64,000 bases of DNA from Sporomusaceae bacterium UBA7701 (GCA_002482545.1 DLGF01000012.1:203214-267213), one strand, 5' to 3'; shown: positions 24,717 through 33,856, numbered from the stretch's first letter. Notes: generated by a model from the sequence alone, not told the origin. Made by a program: numbers and translations.

Positions 24717-26078
24717 GTGAAAAAACGGATAGCGCTGCTAATTGCACTTGTTATGACTACCACATTATTGATCGTTGCCGGATGCCAGCCCCAGCAACAG
24801 TCGAACGCCCCCCAAGCTCCCAAAACGATCAGCACCCAGGAACTGAAGGACAATATGGGTAAATCGGGTTGGCTGATTGTCGATGCGAGGCAGAACGACG
24901 CTTTCAATGGCTGGAAGCTGGACGGCGTGACGCGAGGCGGACATATTAAAGGCGCCGCCGACTTTGCCGCCAACTGGCTGAAAGCCACCGTAAAGGATAA
25001 AGACATCAATCAGGTCCTGGCGAACCTTATAAAACAAAAGGGAATCGATAAGGCCGAAAACGTTGTCGTATATGACGCTAATGGCCAAGATGCTAAAGCG
25101 GTAGCTGAATTTTTCCTCAAGAACGGCGTCAAGAATGTTTATCTTTACGATGTCAAGGAATGGGCCAAGGACAGTTCTTTGCCGATGGAGTCCTACGCTA
25201 ATTACCAAATGATCGTGCCGGCCCAATGGATAAAGGATGTCATCGACGGCAAAAAGCCGGAAACCTTTGCCGGCGGCTCTTACAAGATCTTCGAAGTATC
25301 CTGGGGTGACGAATCAACCTCTTATGCCAAAGGTCATATTCCCGGCAGCGTACATATCAATACCGATGAGATTGAGTCACCGCCACTGTGGAGTATCAAC
25401 CCGGACAAGGATTTGGAAAAGTTCGCTTTAGCGAATGGCCTTACGAAGGATGATACGGTTATTTTGGCCGGCGATAATCCTATGGCTTCTTATCGTCTCG
25501 CCGCTATCCTCAAATATCTGGGAGTCAAGGATGTGCGGGTGCTGAACGGCGGTTTCGCCGCTTGGAAGAATGCCGGCTATCAAGTGGAAACGGCCTCCCA
25601 TCCCAAACAGCCCGGCACCTCGTTCGGCGCGGCAATCCCCGTCAATAAAGGCTATATTGTCGACATCGACAAAGCCAAGGCCGCTTTGGCCGACAAACAA
25701 AACAGCATTCTCGTTGATATCCGGAGTTGGGACGAGTATATTGGAAAAACCTCCGGCTACAAAGATTTGGCCTTTAAAGGGCGTCCCGCAGGCAGTGTGT
25801 GGGGGCATGCCGGCTCCGATCCCAATCATCTTGAAGACTTCCGCAATGTCGACGATACCATGCGCAACGCCGATGAAATACTGGCGATGTGGAAGGAACA
25901 AGGCATCACTCCTGATAAGAACTTAAGCTTCTTCTGCGGATCCGGCTGGCGGGCGGCGGAAGTGCTGACTTTTGCGGATGTAATGGGATTGAAAAACATC
26001 TCGCTTTACAGCAACGGCTGGTATGAGTGGAGCTCCAATCCCGCCAATCCGGTGGAAACAGGCGAACCCCAAAAATAG
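24717..26078 (+). CDS. ynjE: Three-domain rhodanese lipoprotein, YnjE-like
   Basis: A 453-residue exported sulfurtransferase. Lipobox Cys is near residue 23. Three rhodanese domains follow (about 45-160, 175-305, 315-445). Only the third keeps the catalytic loop CGSGWR; the equivalent sites in the first two read YDANGQD and LAGDNPM. Shared stretches with E. coli YnjE are strong: GKTSGY, WGHAGSD, EDFRN, TMRNADEILAMW, NGWYEWSS. E. coli YnjE is periplasmic and can donate sulfur. The GTG at 24717 has AGGAGGA six bases upstream; the longer frame to 24663 lacks one. It forms a probable two-gene unit with 26133-26567. Confidence 0.92.
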   Translation: MKKRIALLIALVMTTTLLIVAGCQPQQQSNAPQAPKTISTQELKDNMGKSGWLIVDARQNDAFNGWKLDGVTRGGHIKGAADFAANWLKATVKDKDINQVLANLIKQKGIDKAENVVVYDANGQDAKAVAEFFLKNGVKNVYLYDVKEWAKDSSLPMESYANYQMIVPAQWIKDVIDGKKPETFAGGSYKIFEVSWGDESTSYAKGHIPGSVHINTDEIESPPLWSINPDKDLEKFALANGLTKDDTVILAGDNPMASYRLAAILKYLGVKDVRVLNGGFAAWKNAGYQVETASHPKQPGTSFGAAIPVNKGYIVDIDKAKAALADKQNSILVDIRSWDEYIGKTSGYKDLAFKGRPAGSVWGHAGSDPNHLEDFRNVDDTMRNADEILAMWKEQGITPDKNLSFFCGSGWRAAEVLTFADVMGLKNISLYSNGWYEWSSNPANPVETGEPQK

Positions 26079-26132
26079 ACTGCCGAATGACAAAGGATTA
26101 CTCCTTTGTCATTCATTTTGTTGGAGGATTTG

Positions 26133-26567
26133 ATGAAGAGGCAAATTCAAGCCACCATTTTGACCGGTCACCTGTTAAAGATCCTGCTTATGGCAGCGCC
26201 GTTTATTCTCGAATATTTCGGCGGAGCCAAGATGGGCGTCCACCGCTACTTGCTGTATATCCGCTACAACTATCCCGACTCGCTGCTTCAGTTGCCCGGG
26301 CCCGGAGCCTGGCTTCTTTTAGGCTTGACGTGCGCCGGCTGTTTAGTGACCGCGAAGATGATAAAGACGTTCCCATCCTCCCCGGGAGTAAAAGCAGCCT
26401 ATTTTGCTGAGGGGGCTTTACTCCTCGGTCTCGTTGCCGGTTTCATCGGGTACGATCTTTTTAGGACTTACAAGGCCTATCCGTTTTTTGCGGTAGCTCT
26501 TGGAAGCGCAGGGATTGTCCATATCGCCGAAACCTGGTTAACCATCCGCCTCTCCCGCATCCGGTAG
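26133..26567 (+). CDS. Four-helix membrane protein next to ynjE
   Basis: A 144-residue hydrophobic protein with four predicted helices (about residues 8-28, 58-78, 90-110 and 115-135) and no recognised motif. TTGGAGG precedes the ATG at 26133. It lies 54 bases after ynjE with no terminator between, so the two are probably co-transcribed and it may take part in the same sulfur-related function. Convergent with the ABC operon, separated by the terminator at 26604-26633. Confidence 0.6.
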   Translation: MKRQIQATILTGHLLKILLMAAPFILEYFGGAKMGVHRYLLYIRYNYPDSLLQLPGPGAWLLLGLTCAGCLVTAKMIKTFPSSPGVKAAYFAEGALLLGLVAGFIGYDLFRTYKAYPFFAVALGSAGIVHIAETWLTIRLSRIR

Positions 26568-26603
26568 CAATCACAACACTCCTTCCTTTTCCCGGGCAGA
26601 TAA

Positions 26604-26633
26604 AGAAAAAGCACCGTCCTCGGTGCTTTTTCT
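26604..26633. terminator. Bidirectional terminator, ynjE unit / ABC operon
   Basis: AGAAAAAGCACCG (26604-26616) and CGGTGCTTTTTCT (26621-26633) form a perfect 13-bp stem with A/T tracts in both directions. Confidence 0.8.
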
Positions 26634-26670
26634 AACTCACGGACCTAAAGGAGACAAATCCCTTAATCCA

Positions 26671-27711
26671 TTACTGATCTTCCCCCGCCGTTGCCTTGGG
26701 AAAAAGGAGCTCCGGCCGGAGATTTACCGTTATGCTCACCTGATCAGCCAATTCATGGCGTGTATTTGGGGGAGAGGCGGCCCATAGCTGCCGCTCCTCC
26801 TTTCCGATATGATAATAGGTCGTTTGGCCAGCGAAGATTTTTTTCTGCACGCGCCATTCTCCGGCGGCGTCGGCCCTCAGTTCGACTTGCTCAGGTCTGA
26901 CTACGGCCTGATACGGCCCGTCGGCCCGATCTCCGGCCCTGTATTCGCCCATCCAGGAAAGAAAGGTTTGGTTGCGGACAGCGCCGTCAATATAGTTGAC
27001 ACTCGTTCCAAAAAGCTGAGCGACTTTGAGGCTGGCCGGATTCCGGTATACTCTCTCCGGTATATCCACCTGCTGCACGACGCCATTGTCCAGAACAGCC
27101 ATCCGGTCAGAGAACATAAGCGCTTCTGCCCAATCATGAGTAACAAGTATAGTAGTAATCTTCAGTTTGCGCTGTATGGCAAAGACCAGTTCCTGCATCG
27201 AATGGCGCAGCAGGACATCCAGGTTGGAAAAAGGCTCGTCCAGGAGCAATACCCTGGGTTCAATCGCTAACGCCCTGGCCAAAGCCACCCGTTGCTTCTG
27301 TCCGCCGGACAGTTCCCGCGGATATTTGTTCTCGCTTCCCGAGAGCTGAACCAGTTGGAGCATCTCGCTTACCCGGGTCCTGACCGCTGAAGCCGATTGC
27401 TTCGCCATTTTCAGGCCAAACCCGACATTTTCCCCTACAGTCAGGTGAGGAAACAGAAGATAGTCCTGAAATACCAAAACAGCTTTGCGTTTTTCGGGGG
27501 GCAACCTCCGCACGGATTGTCCGTCAAACAGTATATCCCCGGCATCCGCATCTTCCAGTCCCGCAAGGATTTTCAGCAGCGTCGTTTTACCTGTGCCGGA
27601 AGGGCCAAGCAGCGAAAGAAGCTCGCCTGCTTCCACCGTCAGGCTGATCCGGCTGAGAACAGTTTTCCTGTCATATTGTTTGCTAATCCGGTCCAAAGCG
27701 ATCTTGATCAT
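26671..27711 (-). CDS. ynjD: ABC transporter ATPase, YnjD-like
   Basis: A 346-residue ATP-binding subunit of an importer. Walker A is GPSGTGKTT, Q-loop FQDYLLF, signature LSGGQKQRVALARAL, Walker B VLLLDEPFSNLD and switch VTHDW. The last 110 residues form a TOBE-type domain, longer than in E. coli YnjD and closer to PotA/FbpC proteins. It is the last gene of a run of seven minus-strand genes and lies 15 bases after the permease gene, which gives it its partners. The substrate is unknown. Confidence 0.85.
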   Translation of the reverse strand: MIKIALDRISKQYDRKTVLSRISLTVEAGELLSLLGPSGTGKTTLLKILAGLEDADAGDILFDGQSVRRLPPEKRKAVLVFQDYLLFPHLTVGENVGFGLKMAKQSASAVRTRVSEMLQLVQLSGSENKYPRELSGGQKQRVALARALAIEPRVLLLDEPFSNLDVLLRHSMQELVFAIQRKLKITTILVTHDWAEALMFSDRMAVLDNGVVQQVDIPERVYRNPASLKVAQLFGTSVNYIDGAVRNQTFLSWMGEYRAGDRADGPYQAVVRPEQVELRADAAGEWRVQKKIFAGQTTYYHIGKEERQLWAASPPNTRHELADQVSITVNLRPELLFPKATAGEDQ

Positions 27712-27726
27712 AATAATCCCCTAACC

Positions 27727-28524
27727 TTACAAGTGAAAGAATCTCCCCTGGCCGGTATAGCGCCGGGCCAGCAGCTCCAGAACCAAAATCCACAATAGGA
27801 TAACCAGGAGAAATATTATACTCAGCACGGAACTGATATTACGGTCACCGCCCTGCAAATACGGAAAAATGAGCAAGGAAAAGGTCACAATTTTCCCGCC
27901 GCCGATAATGAAGGTGAGGATATACTCGCTGAAGGAGACAATGAACACCATAACCGAAGCCGCGACAAGCCCCGGTGCCAGGAGCGGCAAAACAATATAC
28001 CGGGCAGCCTGCCACCGGCTGGCCCCCAATACCTTGGCCTGGTCTTCCCACTGGCTGCCTACCGCGAGGAGCGCATCCCGCAGGATCAGTATCCCATAAG
28101 GCAAGCAGGAAAAAAGGTGGATCAGCATGACCCCGGGCAGTGTGTCCGCCAAGCCCAGGCGAATGAATTGCATGTGCACTCCCATCGCAATCGACATAAC
28201 CGGAGCAAGCAGCGGCGAGATGAAAAATATCTCGATCAGCCGCTTGCCGGCAAACTGGTAATAGGCCAAAGCCCGGGCGGCAGGCAAACTCACCAGCAGG
28301 CATAGCAGGGTAACGGCACTTGAAAGCAGTCCACTGGTAACTATCGCTTCCAAGAATTTTTCAGCCATGGCGGCAAAGGCCGTCCAGCCCCGGAAGGAGA
28401 CAGTGGCCGGCACAAGCTGCGGCCAAGGCCACTCGCCAGCCAGCGACCATAAGAGAAGCCCGGCAAAAGGAAGCGCCAGCAAGGCCAGCGCCAGGACCAG
28501 AAAAGCTTTGCTCCAGAATTTCAC
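27727..28524 (-). CDS. ABC transporter permease (second permease of the Ynj-type importer)
   Basis: A 265-residue inner-membrane permease with six helices. The EAA-like loop is KVLGASRWQAARYIVLPLLAPG. Translation starts at a GTG (28524) that directly follows the TAA stop of the first permease, with GGAGGGG just upstream, so the two are coupled. In E. coli the equivalent YnjC is, as I recall, one long protein; here its halves are separate genes. Confidence 0.85.
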   Translation of the reverse strand: MKFWSKAFLVLALALLALPFAGLLLWSLAGEWPWPQLVPATVSFRGWTAFAAMAEKFLEAIVTSGLLSSAVTLLCLLVSLPAARALAYYQFAGKRLIEIFFISPLLAPVMSIAMGVHMQFIRLGLADTLPGVMLIHLFSCLPYGILILRDALLAVGSQWEDQAKVLGASRWQAARYIVLPLLAPGLVAASVMVFIVSFSEYILTFIIGGGKIVTFSLLIFPYLQGGDRNISSVLSIIFLLVILLWILVLELLARRYTGQGRFFHL

Positions 28525-29382
28525 TTAGCTCCCCTCCTTGCTCTCGTTTTGCCAGCAGCGTTGGAAAAACCAGATAGGGAAGAGACTAAACAGAAGAAGC
28601 AAGGAGTTGATGGCCATAGCATAGGCCCTCGCCTCGCTGTCCGGATTGAGGAAATAAGTATAGGCCAGAACCGGCAAGGCCTTGGGGTAAGTCGGGCCAA
28701 TCAGGAAAGGGACTTCGAAAGCGGTAAAGTTGTAGGCGAAAATCAAGATAAAGCAGCCCCCGAGGGCCGGTTTTAAGAGCGGCACCAAGACGTGCCAAAA
28801 AGCGCGCCAGGGTGACGCCCCCAGATTGCGGGCCGTAGCGATCAGCCTGGGGTCGGTGTTGCGAAGAAAGGTATAAAGGATAAAGGCCGCATAGGGTGCC
28901 GACTTCCAGATATAGGTCAAAATAATCCCCAGGCCCCATGGGTCCATCGTCAGATTCGGCAATCTGACACCCGGTCCCCAAGCGAAATGCAAGAGGCGGT
29001 CAACAAGCCCCGCGTTGCCGAGGGTAACCATAATTAAAAATACGGCCACTAAGTGAGGCACGATAATCGGCAGCTTGAACCACTGCTGGGCGGAAAAACG
29101 GGCCGGGAAGTTCGCCGCCATCAGCCCGGCCAGTCCCAGGCCAAGGCCTACCGAAAGGCCGGAGGAGAAGAGCGCGGTGTAGAGGGAAAAAAGCAGACTC
29201 CGCCAAAAGGTCGGATCGGCCAAAAGCTCCCTGTAATAGTCCCGGCTAATCTCCGTCAGCCCGGCCGTAGGAATATACCCCAGGCTTTGTTCAATTGAAG
29301 AAAAAATCCCGGTAAACATGATCCATAACTGGATCAGCGTAGCGGGTAACAGCAACAGGCATATCGTTATTGATTTTCGCAA
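28525..29382 (-). CDS. ABC transporter permease (first permease of the Ynj-type importer)
   Basis: A 285-residue six-helix permease with the EAA loop RNLGASPWRAFWHVLVPLLKP. A longer frame begins at 29418, inside the binding-protein gene. The TTG at 29382 lies two bases after that gene's stop with AAGGG about eight bases before it, and puts the first transmembrane helix at the N-terminus, so I take it as the start. It pairs with the next permease to form the channel. Confidence 0.85.
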   Translation of the reverse strand: MRKSITICLLLLPATLIQLWIMFTGIFSSIEQSLGYIPTAGLTEISRDYYRELLADPTFWRSLLFSLYTALFSSGLSVGLGLGLAGLMAANFPARFSAQQWFKLPIIVPHLVAVFLIMVTLGNAGLVDRLLHFAWGPGVRLPNLTMDPWGLGIILTYIWKSAPYAAFILYTFLRNTDPRLIATARNLGASPWRAFWHVLVPLLKPALGGCFILIFAYNFTAFEVPFLIGPTYPKALPVLAYTYFLNPDSEARAYAMAINSLLLLFSLFPIWFFQRCWQNESKEGS

Positions 29383-29384
29383 CC

Positions 29385-30650
29385 CTATTTCCCTTCTCTG
29401 ACCACTCGCTGAAGCCAAATTTCATCGATTACAGGCACCAACGCGGCATACGGTTCGGAAATCCGATGTCCTTGCAGATATTCTCCGGAAATAGCGGCAT
29501 CACCGCGGTTTGCCTTACCGAACAAGCTCTGTTCCTCGGCTGAAAGCTTGTGCATGTCAATAGCCGGAAGGTCTCCCCAGTTTTCCGCCGCATATTTTGA
29601 CGCCTGCATTTCCGGGCTCAGGAGAAAGTTAATCGCCACCATGGCTCCGGCTTTGTTCGGTGAATTGAATGGAACAGCCAGGTAGTGCGTATTGCCCAGG
29701 GTTCCTTTATCGAATACCAAGGTCTTTACCGTGGACGGGAACTGACCGTCCCGGACTTTTCCCATGGCGGAGTATGGCGCATAATCCATCGCCAAAATAA
29801 TCTCGCCATCGGCAAACATGTTGTGGAGCTGGGCCAGCGTCGCGGGGTAGGTTTCGCCCTTTCGCCAGAGATAGGGCTTCAGCCCGGCCAGGAATTCCAC
29901 GCCGGGCCGTATTGCGGCTTCCACCGCAGCTTTGTCCCTCGGATTGAGATTGTCGAGTTTATCCCGGCCCACAACATCGCAGATCACATTCCGGACAAAG
30001 GCGCTGCCGGTAAAATCAGGCGGGGCCGGATACGTAATTTTGCCAGGATATTTTTGGGCCAAAGCCATAAGCGCCTGGGCGCTCCGAGGCAACTCATCCT
30101 CTTTAATTTTGGCGCTGTCATAGATCATCACAAGCTGGGCTTTGCCAAAGGGCGCTTCATACCCTTCGATCGGCTGACCGAAGTCCAACTGAGATTCCGG
30201 GTCCCGCCCGTCAATATACTGCTTTACCGCCTGAAGGTCCTGCGCAAAGGGGCCGTGAAGCAGGTCGTTCTTCTTAGCGGTATAAAAGTTTTCGCCGTTT
30301 ATCCATACGATGTCGATCGAGCCGCTTTCACGCCCGGCCTGCTTTTCACTAATCAGTTTGGTTAGTATCTCGTTGATGTTCATGCCGACTCGGACCAGCT
30401 TAATGCCGTATTTTTCCCGCAGTCCGGGCGCTACGGTTTCGTCCAGCCACCGGTTTATCCGCTGATCGCCGCCCCACCCGTAGAAATATACCGTAGAGCC
30501 CTTAGCCTGGGCGACGATCGCCGCCCAGTCCTTTCCCGTTACGGGGGGTTGGCCCTGAGTCGATTCCTGCTTGCCGCCGCACCCTCCGGAAAAAATCAGC
30601 GACGCTATCAGCGCCAAAGCGAATAAACCCTTTACAATTCTAACTTTCAT
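29385..30650 (-). CDS. ynjB: ABC transporter substrate-binding lipoprotein, YnjB-like
   Basis: A 421-residue solute-binding lipoprotein (signal peptide, lipobox SGGC with Cys near residue 24). It matches E. coli YnjB in several places: FYGWGGDQRINRWLDE, DIVWINGENFYTAKKNDLL, TYPAPPDFTGSAF, KPYLWRKGETYP and NFLLSPEMQ. The ligand of YnjB is not known; the family sits near thiamine-, iron- and polyamine-binding proteins. It heads the transport genes, 18 bases after the phosphatidyltransferase gene. Confidence 0.88.
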   Translation of the reverse strand: MKVRIVKGLFALALIASLIFSGGCGGKQESTQGQPPVTGKDWAAIVAQAKGSTVYFYGWGGDQRINRWLDETVAPGLREKYGIKLVRVGMNINEILTKLISEKQAGRESGSIDIVWINGENFYTAKKNDLLHGPFAQDLQAVKQYIDGRDPESQLDFGQPIEGYEAPFGKAQLVMIYDSAKIKEDELPRSAQALMALAQKYPGKITYPAPPDFTGSAFVRNVICDVVGRDKLDNLNPRDKAAVEAAIRPGVEFLAGLKPYLWRKGETYPATLAQLHNMFADGEIILAMDYAPYSAMGKVRDGQFPSTVKTLVFDKGTLGNTHYLAVPFNSPNKAGAMVAINFLLSPEMQASKYAAENWGDLPAIDMHKLSAEEQSLFGKANRGDAAISGEYLQGHRISEPYAALVPVIDEIWLQRVVREGK

Positions 30651-30668
30651 CCAAAATCCACCACCTAG

Positions 30669-31259
30669 TCATTCCGTGTGAAAATAACGATAAACCTCAT
30701 AGAATCGCTGCCCGCCGGTAAACACGATCATTGCGGTAAAAAGGTTCAGCAGCAAGGTTGTAAACTCCGGAAAAACCATAATACCCGAAAAAATCAGAAA
30801 GGTCTCGGTCCGTTCCGCCAGCCCGGCCTGATAATAAAAGGCTTTCTCACTTCGCTTGCCGATGAGGGCGCCGGACGCCAAAAAAATCGAAAAGCTGAAG
30901 ATGATGGAGCATAACAGATAAACGGCCGGCACGGCGAACTCCGGAGCCGGAATAACGATAGCCAAAATATAGCACATCTCTACGACTCTGTCGAATATAA
31001 GATCCATAAAAGCGCCGAAAGGCGACGATTCTCCCGTCAGTCTGGCGACCGTGCCGTCAAGAACATCGGCCAGGCCGGACAACCAAAGCAACGTCAATGC
31101 CAAAACAGGCAACTGCTGATATAGCGCGAAAGCTCCCCCCAATCCCGCCGCCAGGGCAAGAAGAGTCACCGTGTTTGGACGGAGGCCCAGCGGCACAAGG
31201 CCTTGGGCTAGCCGGGAAAGCCAAGGCTGACAATATTTCCGGACGTGTGTGTCTAACAT
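30669..31259 (-). CDS. ynjF: CDP-alcohol phosphatidyltransferase, YnjF-like
   Basis: A 196-residue membrane enzyme with the full CDP-OH-P motif D-x2-DG-x2-AR-x8-G-x3-D-x3-D in DVLDGTVARLTGESSPFGAF followed by MDLIFDR. It joins an alcohol to a CDP-activated lipid or polyol; which one is unknown. The ATG at 31259 has GAGGT upstream; the frame's earlier ATG lies within the neighbour. Its place between a TVP38 gene and the YnjB gene mirrors E. coli, where ynjF belongs to the same locus. Confidence 0.88.
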   Translation of the reverse strand: MLDTHVRKYCQPWLSRLAQGLVPLGLRPNTVTLLALAAGLGGAFALYQQLPVLALTLLWLSGLADVLDGTVARLTGESSPFGAFMDLIFDRVVEMCYILAIVIPAPEFAVPAVYLLCSIIFSFSIFLASGALIGKRSEKAFYYQAGLAERTETFLIFSGIMVFPEFTTLLLNLFTAMIVFTGGQRFYEVYRYFHTE

Positions 31260-31272
31260 ATAGATACCTCGG

Positions 31273-31989
31273 TCATGATAAATCCATCGCTTTGCCGTGT
31301 TTTTTCTTGAGCCAGCCGGGAAGGAGCGAGATGAACACAAAAAACACTCCGGCAATGCCCAAATACAACAGCATCACCCTGATATCGCCCCCGCTGGCCA
31401 TTGAGCCGCCGGCGAAAGAAAAGGCGACGGTTGCCGGCAACATACAGACCAGCGAAACCAGAAAGTAGGTCGATAAGGGAATATCGGTCAATCCATAGGC
31501 GTAATTCTGAAGATTGTAGGGAAACAGCGGCACAAGCCGCGTGATCACCAGCATCCGCCAGCCATGTCTGCGCACCCCTTGGTCCAGATTGCTGAGCCGC
31601 TTATTCTTTAGAATCCATCCCTCCACCATTTCACGAGCCGCGTAGCGGGCAATCAAAAAAGCCGCCACAGCCCCTAGAGTACCCCCAATAGCGGCACAGA
31701 CCGCTCCCTTAATCGGCCCGAATACGACGCCGGCCAGTATTCCCAGTGGCAGCCCCGGCAAGAAAAAAACTGCGGCTACGATGAATAACGCAATATAAAT
31801 AACCGGTCCAAGCAGGCCGTAGCCATCGATCCACCCCTTGAGTTTCGCCAGATTTTCCAAGGTAATGTACGCTGCCAATCCGAACTCTTGCACCAGCGCC
31901 GCGGCAAGCAGCAAGGCGCCCAATACGACAACAAGCCTGATTCTAAGTCTGCGGTTATTATCAACACACGGTTCCCCGTTGCTGCGCAA
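31273..31989 (-). CDS. TVP38/TMEM64 (DedA-like SNARE-associated) membrane protein
   Basis: A 238-residue protein with about six membrane segments and the VTT domain signature: FLPGLPLGILAGVVFGPIKG, then GGTLGAVAAFLIARYAAR and ITRLVPLFPYNLQNYAYGLT. Families of this fold are lipid scramblase- or flippase-like. It is the counterpart of E. coli YdjX/YdjZ, encoded beside ynjBCDEF. The TTG at 31989 follows AAAGGAGGAG by six bases. Confidence 0.88.
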   Translation of the reverse strand: MRSNGEPCVDNNRRLRIRLVVVLGALLLAAALVQEFGLAAYITLENLAKLKGWIDGYGLLGPVIYIALFIVAAVFFLPGLPLGILAGVVFGPIKGAVCAAIGGTLGAVAAFLIARYAAREMVEGWILKNKRLSNLDQGVRRHGWRMLVITRLVPLFPYNLQNYAYGLTDIPLSTYFLVSLVCMLPATVAFSFAGGSMASGGDIRVMLLYLGIAGVFFVFISLLPGWLKKKHGKAMDLS

Positions 31990-32076
31990 TAAAACTCCTC
32001 CTTTGACCCGGCGGCTTTAGCGGGCCGTTAGCCACCCAGCGACGCTATAATCACCGGCAACGCGACGCCGGTCCGT

Positions 32077-33255
32077 TTACCGCCTGATCCCATCCTGGCT
32101 TTCGCGCGTCAGTTCCCGGGCGACCTTGGCCAGGATGCGCTTCGTCTTCCACCGGTTGAACCAGCCGGTCAGCGGGCCGGTCACTTCGGATAGCGCCCGG
32201 TCCTGCAAACTTTCACGGAACAGGAGATCGACAATGTGCATGCCTGTCTTGCCGCCCAAAACCGCCGAAGCCCTGCAGGCGGCACAATAGGTCACAATTG
32301 GCTCAACCTGGCTCTCCGCCGCCCGCTGCATCACCCGCCTTGCCAGCACCGGATTTACAGGGGCAATCATCCCCCCCTGGCCGCAACATCGCGTCCGGCT
32401 CCCGCTATTCGGCAGTTCCTCGACCGCATACCCGAGACGGCTCACTATGTTACGCACCGCATGGTGAATGCCGTCTTCATCCCTCGTAACACAGGAATCG
32501 TGGATGGCAACAAGCTTGTTGGCGCCTGCAGGTTCAGGGCTGGCTGGCTGGGGAAGCCCGATTGCATCCAGCACAACCCACAGGGACTTGACGCTTAGCC
32601 CCGGAATAGCCTCCGGCGCATAGTCGGACAGTATTTTGTAGCAGCTTTGACAGGCAGTAATCACTTCCGTGGCCCCGAGGCGCCTAATTTCATTGAGTAC
32701 TGTTCCGAGTTTCTGTCTGAACAACGCCTGCTGGCCAATAGCTCCGGTCGGCTTCCCACAGCAGGCCAGAAGCGCGCCAACTCCGTCCAGATTTTCCCCT
32801 AGATGGCGGTATAGCTTGCCGACCGCCTCGGGATAATACGCGGAAAGGCTGCAGCCGGGAAAAAATATAATCGGGGCCTTTCCGGCCCTGGCCGGAAAAC
32901 TTCCGGTGAAAATCGGATTATAGCTGAATTTCTGATGCATTAAAATAGGACCATGCTGTTTTAGCGGCCCGCAATTATTTGTTACCAGTTCGTTACGAAT
33001 CTCCTGAAATATTTCCGCCAGAGGAAAGCCCTGCGGGCAAACTTTGCTACACTTTCCACAGAGATTACAGGAGTAGGGGACCAGGGAATCTATTTGACCC
33101 GTTTGATTCACCCCGGTAAAGAACCGGCCCGGAGTTACTCCCAGGTCTTCCAGCATTAAGCATTCCCGGACGCATGCTTTACATGGTTCTCCCAGGCATC
33201 CTTGGGAAACAATTTGTAATTTTTTTTGCAACTCGGTTGAAAACAGCGGCATCAC
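32077..33255 (-). CDS. Fe-S oxidoreductase with two CCG domains (GlpC/HdrD-like)
   Basis: A 392-residue protein. The N-terminus has CKACVREC and CNLCGKCSKVCP, able to hold two [4Fe-4S] clusters. Then come two cysteine-rich CCG domains, one with FFPGCSLSAYYPEAV, LACCGKP and CQSCYKIL, the other with HDSCVTRDEDG, RCCGQGGM and YCAACRA. Such proteins pass electrons between flavoproteins and quinones or thiol-disulfide partners. It opens the ynj-like gene run, 87 bases before the TVP38 gene. The first codon GTG is too close to GGAGG; the ATG or CTG just after may be used. Substrate unknown. Confidence 0.85.
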   Translation of the reverse strand: MMPLFSTELQKKLQIVSQGCLGEPCKACVRECLMLEDLGVTPGRFFTGVNQTGQIDSLVPYSCNLCGKCSKVCPQGFPLAEIFQEIRNELVTNNCGPLKQHGPILMHQKFSYNPIFTGSFPARAGKAPIIFFPGCSLSAYYPEAVGKLYRHLGENLDGVGALLACCGKPTGAIGQQALFRQKLGTVLNEIRRLGATEVITACQSCYKILSDYAPEAIPGLSVKSLWVVLDAIGLPQPASPEPAGANKLVAIHDSCVTRDEDGIHHAVRNIVSRLGYAVEELPNSGSRTRCCGQGGMIAPVNPVLARRVMQRAAESQVEPIVTYCAACRASAVLGGKTGMHIVDLLFRESLQDRALSEVTGPLTGWFNRWKTKRILAKVARELTRESQDGIRR

Positions 33256-33856
33256 CTCCCCGGAGTTCCAGAGGACCCTCCATATAGTTCGATATATTTT
33301 GCATATCTCCTATAGAATCCTTCTATTTTTTTTGTCACAGAGCTATAGAATGCCCGCCCCAATCTGTTTGCCGAGCAATCGTTCCGCGCTTCCGGTCCGA
33401 GGGCCGCCACTATTTTCAGCTTTTCCGGATCGGGGTGTGCAACTTAAGTCAGCTTATGGTCAGACTTGACTTATTTTCTGATAACCACCGGCTATTAAGG
33501 ATTAGCTTGCAGCCTTCCGGCCTTGTCTTGTTTTCGCTAAACGCCGCCAAAATAAACGCGGCAATAAGCCAAATTTATCTTTATGCCCAGCCTGATCCTA
33601 TTGACGCCTATTGGAAATGCCCAGCCAGGTGCGACGCTATAGTCGTTATGCGCACCAGGCTGGGCATTTCATATAAATATGGATACTATTGACTGAGCTT
33701 TCTCAGGCCGCAGCCTGAAACTCACCGGCATTATTTTGTGCCCACAAGTATACAGGCCATACCGATGGCAATAAGCCCGCTTTCAGCATGACAGCAAGGG
33801 TTGGCAGGCGGTCCTTGCGTTCGGTCCGTAGCCGTCGTCAATAGCCGGACTGTACG
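33256..33856. other. 600-base intergenic region, hairpin-rich
   Basis: It separates the start of the CCG oxidoreductase gene from the end of the HMG-CoA reductase operon. Close to 33255 there is A+T-rich sequence that could be its promoter. Further on are the 19-bp palindrome at 33615-33669, a related arm at 33582-33593, and TCAGGC-CGCA-GCCTGA (33702-33717), probable terminator of the reductase operon. A frame over 33435-33692 reads through the palindrome and is not credible as a gene. Confidence 0.45.
33615..33669. repeat. Long palindrome with extra arm
   Basis: Arms 33615-33633 and 33651-33669 are complementary at 18 of 19 positions (AAATGCCCAGCC... with ...GGCTGGGCATTT). A further ATGCCCAGCCTG at 33582-33593 repeats the left arm and is an exact reverse complement of 33658-33669 less one shift, so alternative pairings exist. 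Confidence 0.6.

Noticed and set aside
33435..33692. 85-codon plus-strand frame
   Set aside because: It runs through a long palindrome, has no ribosome binding site and no protein-like pattern.
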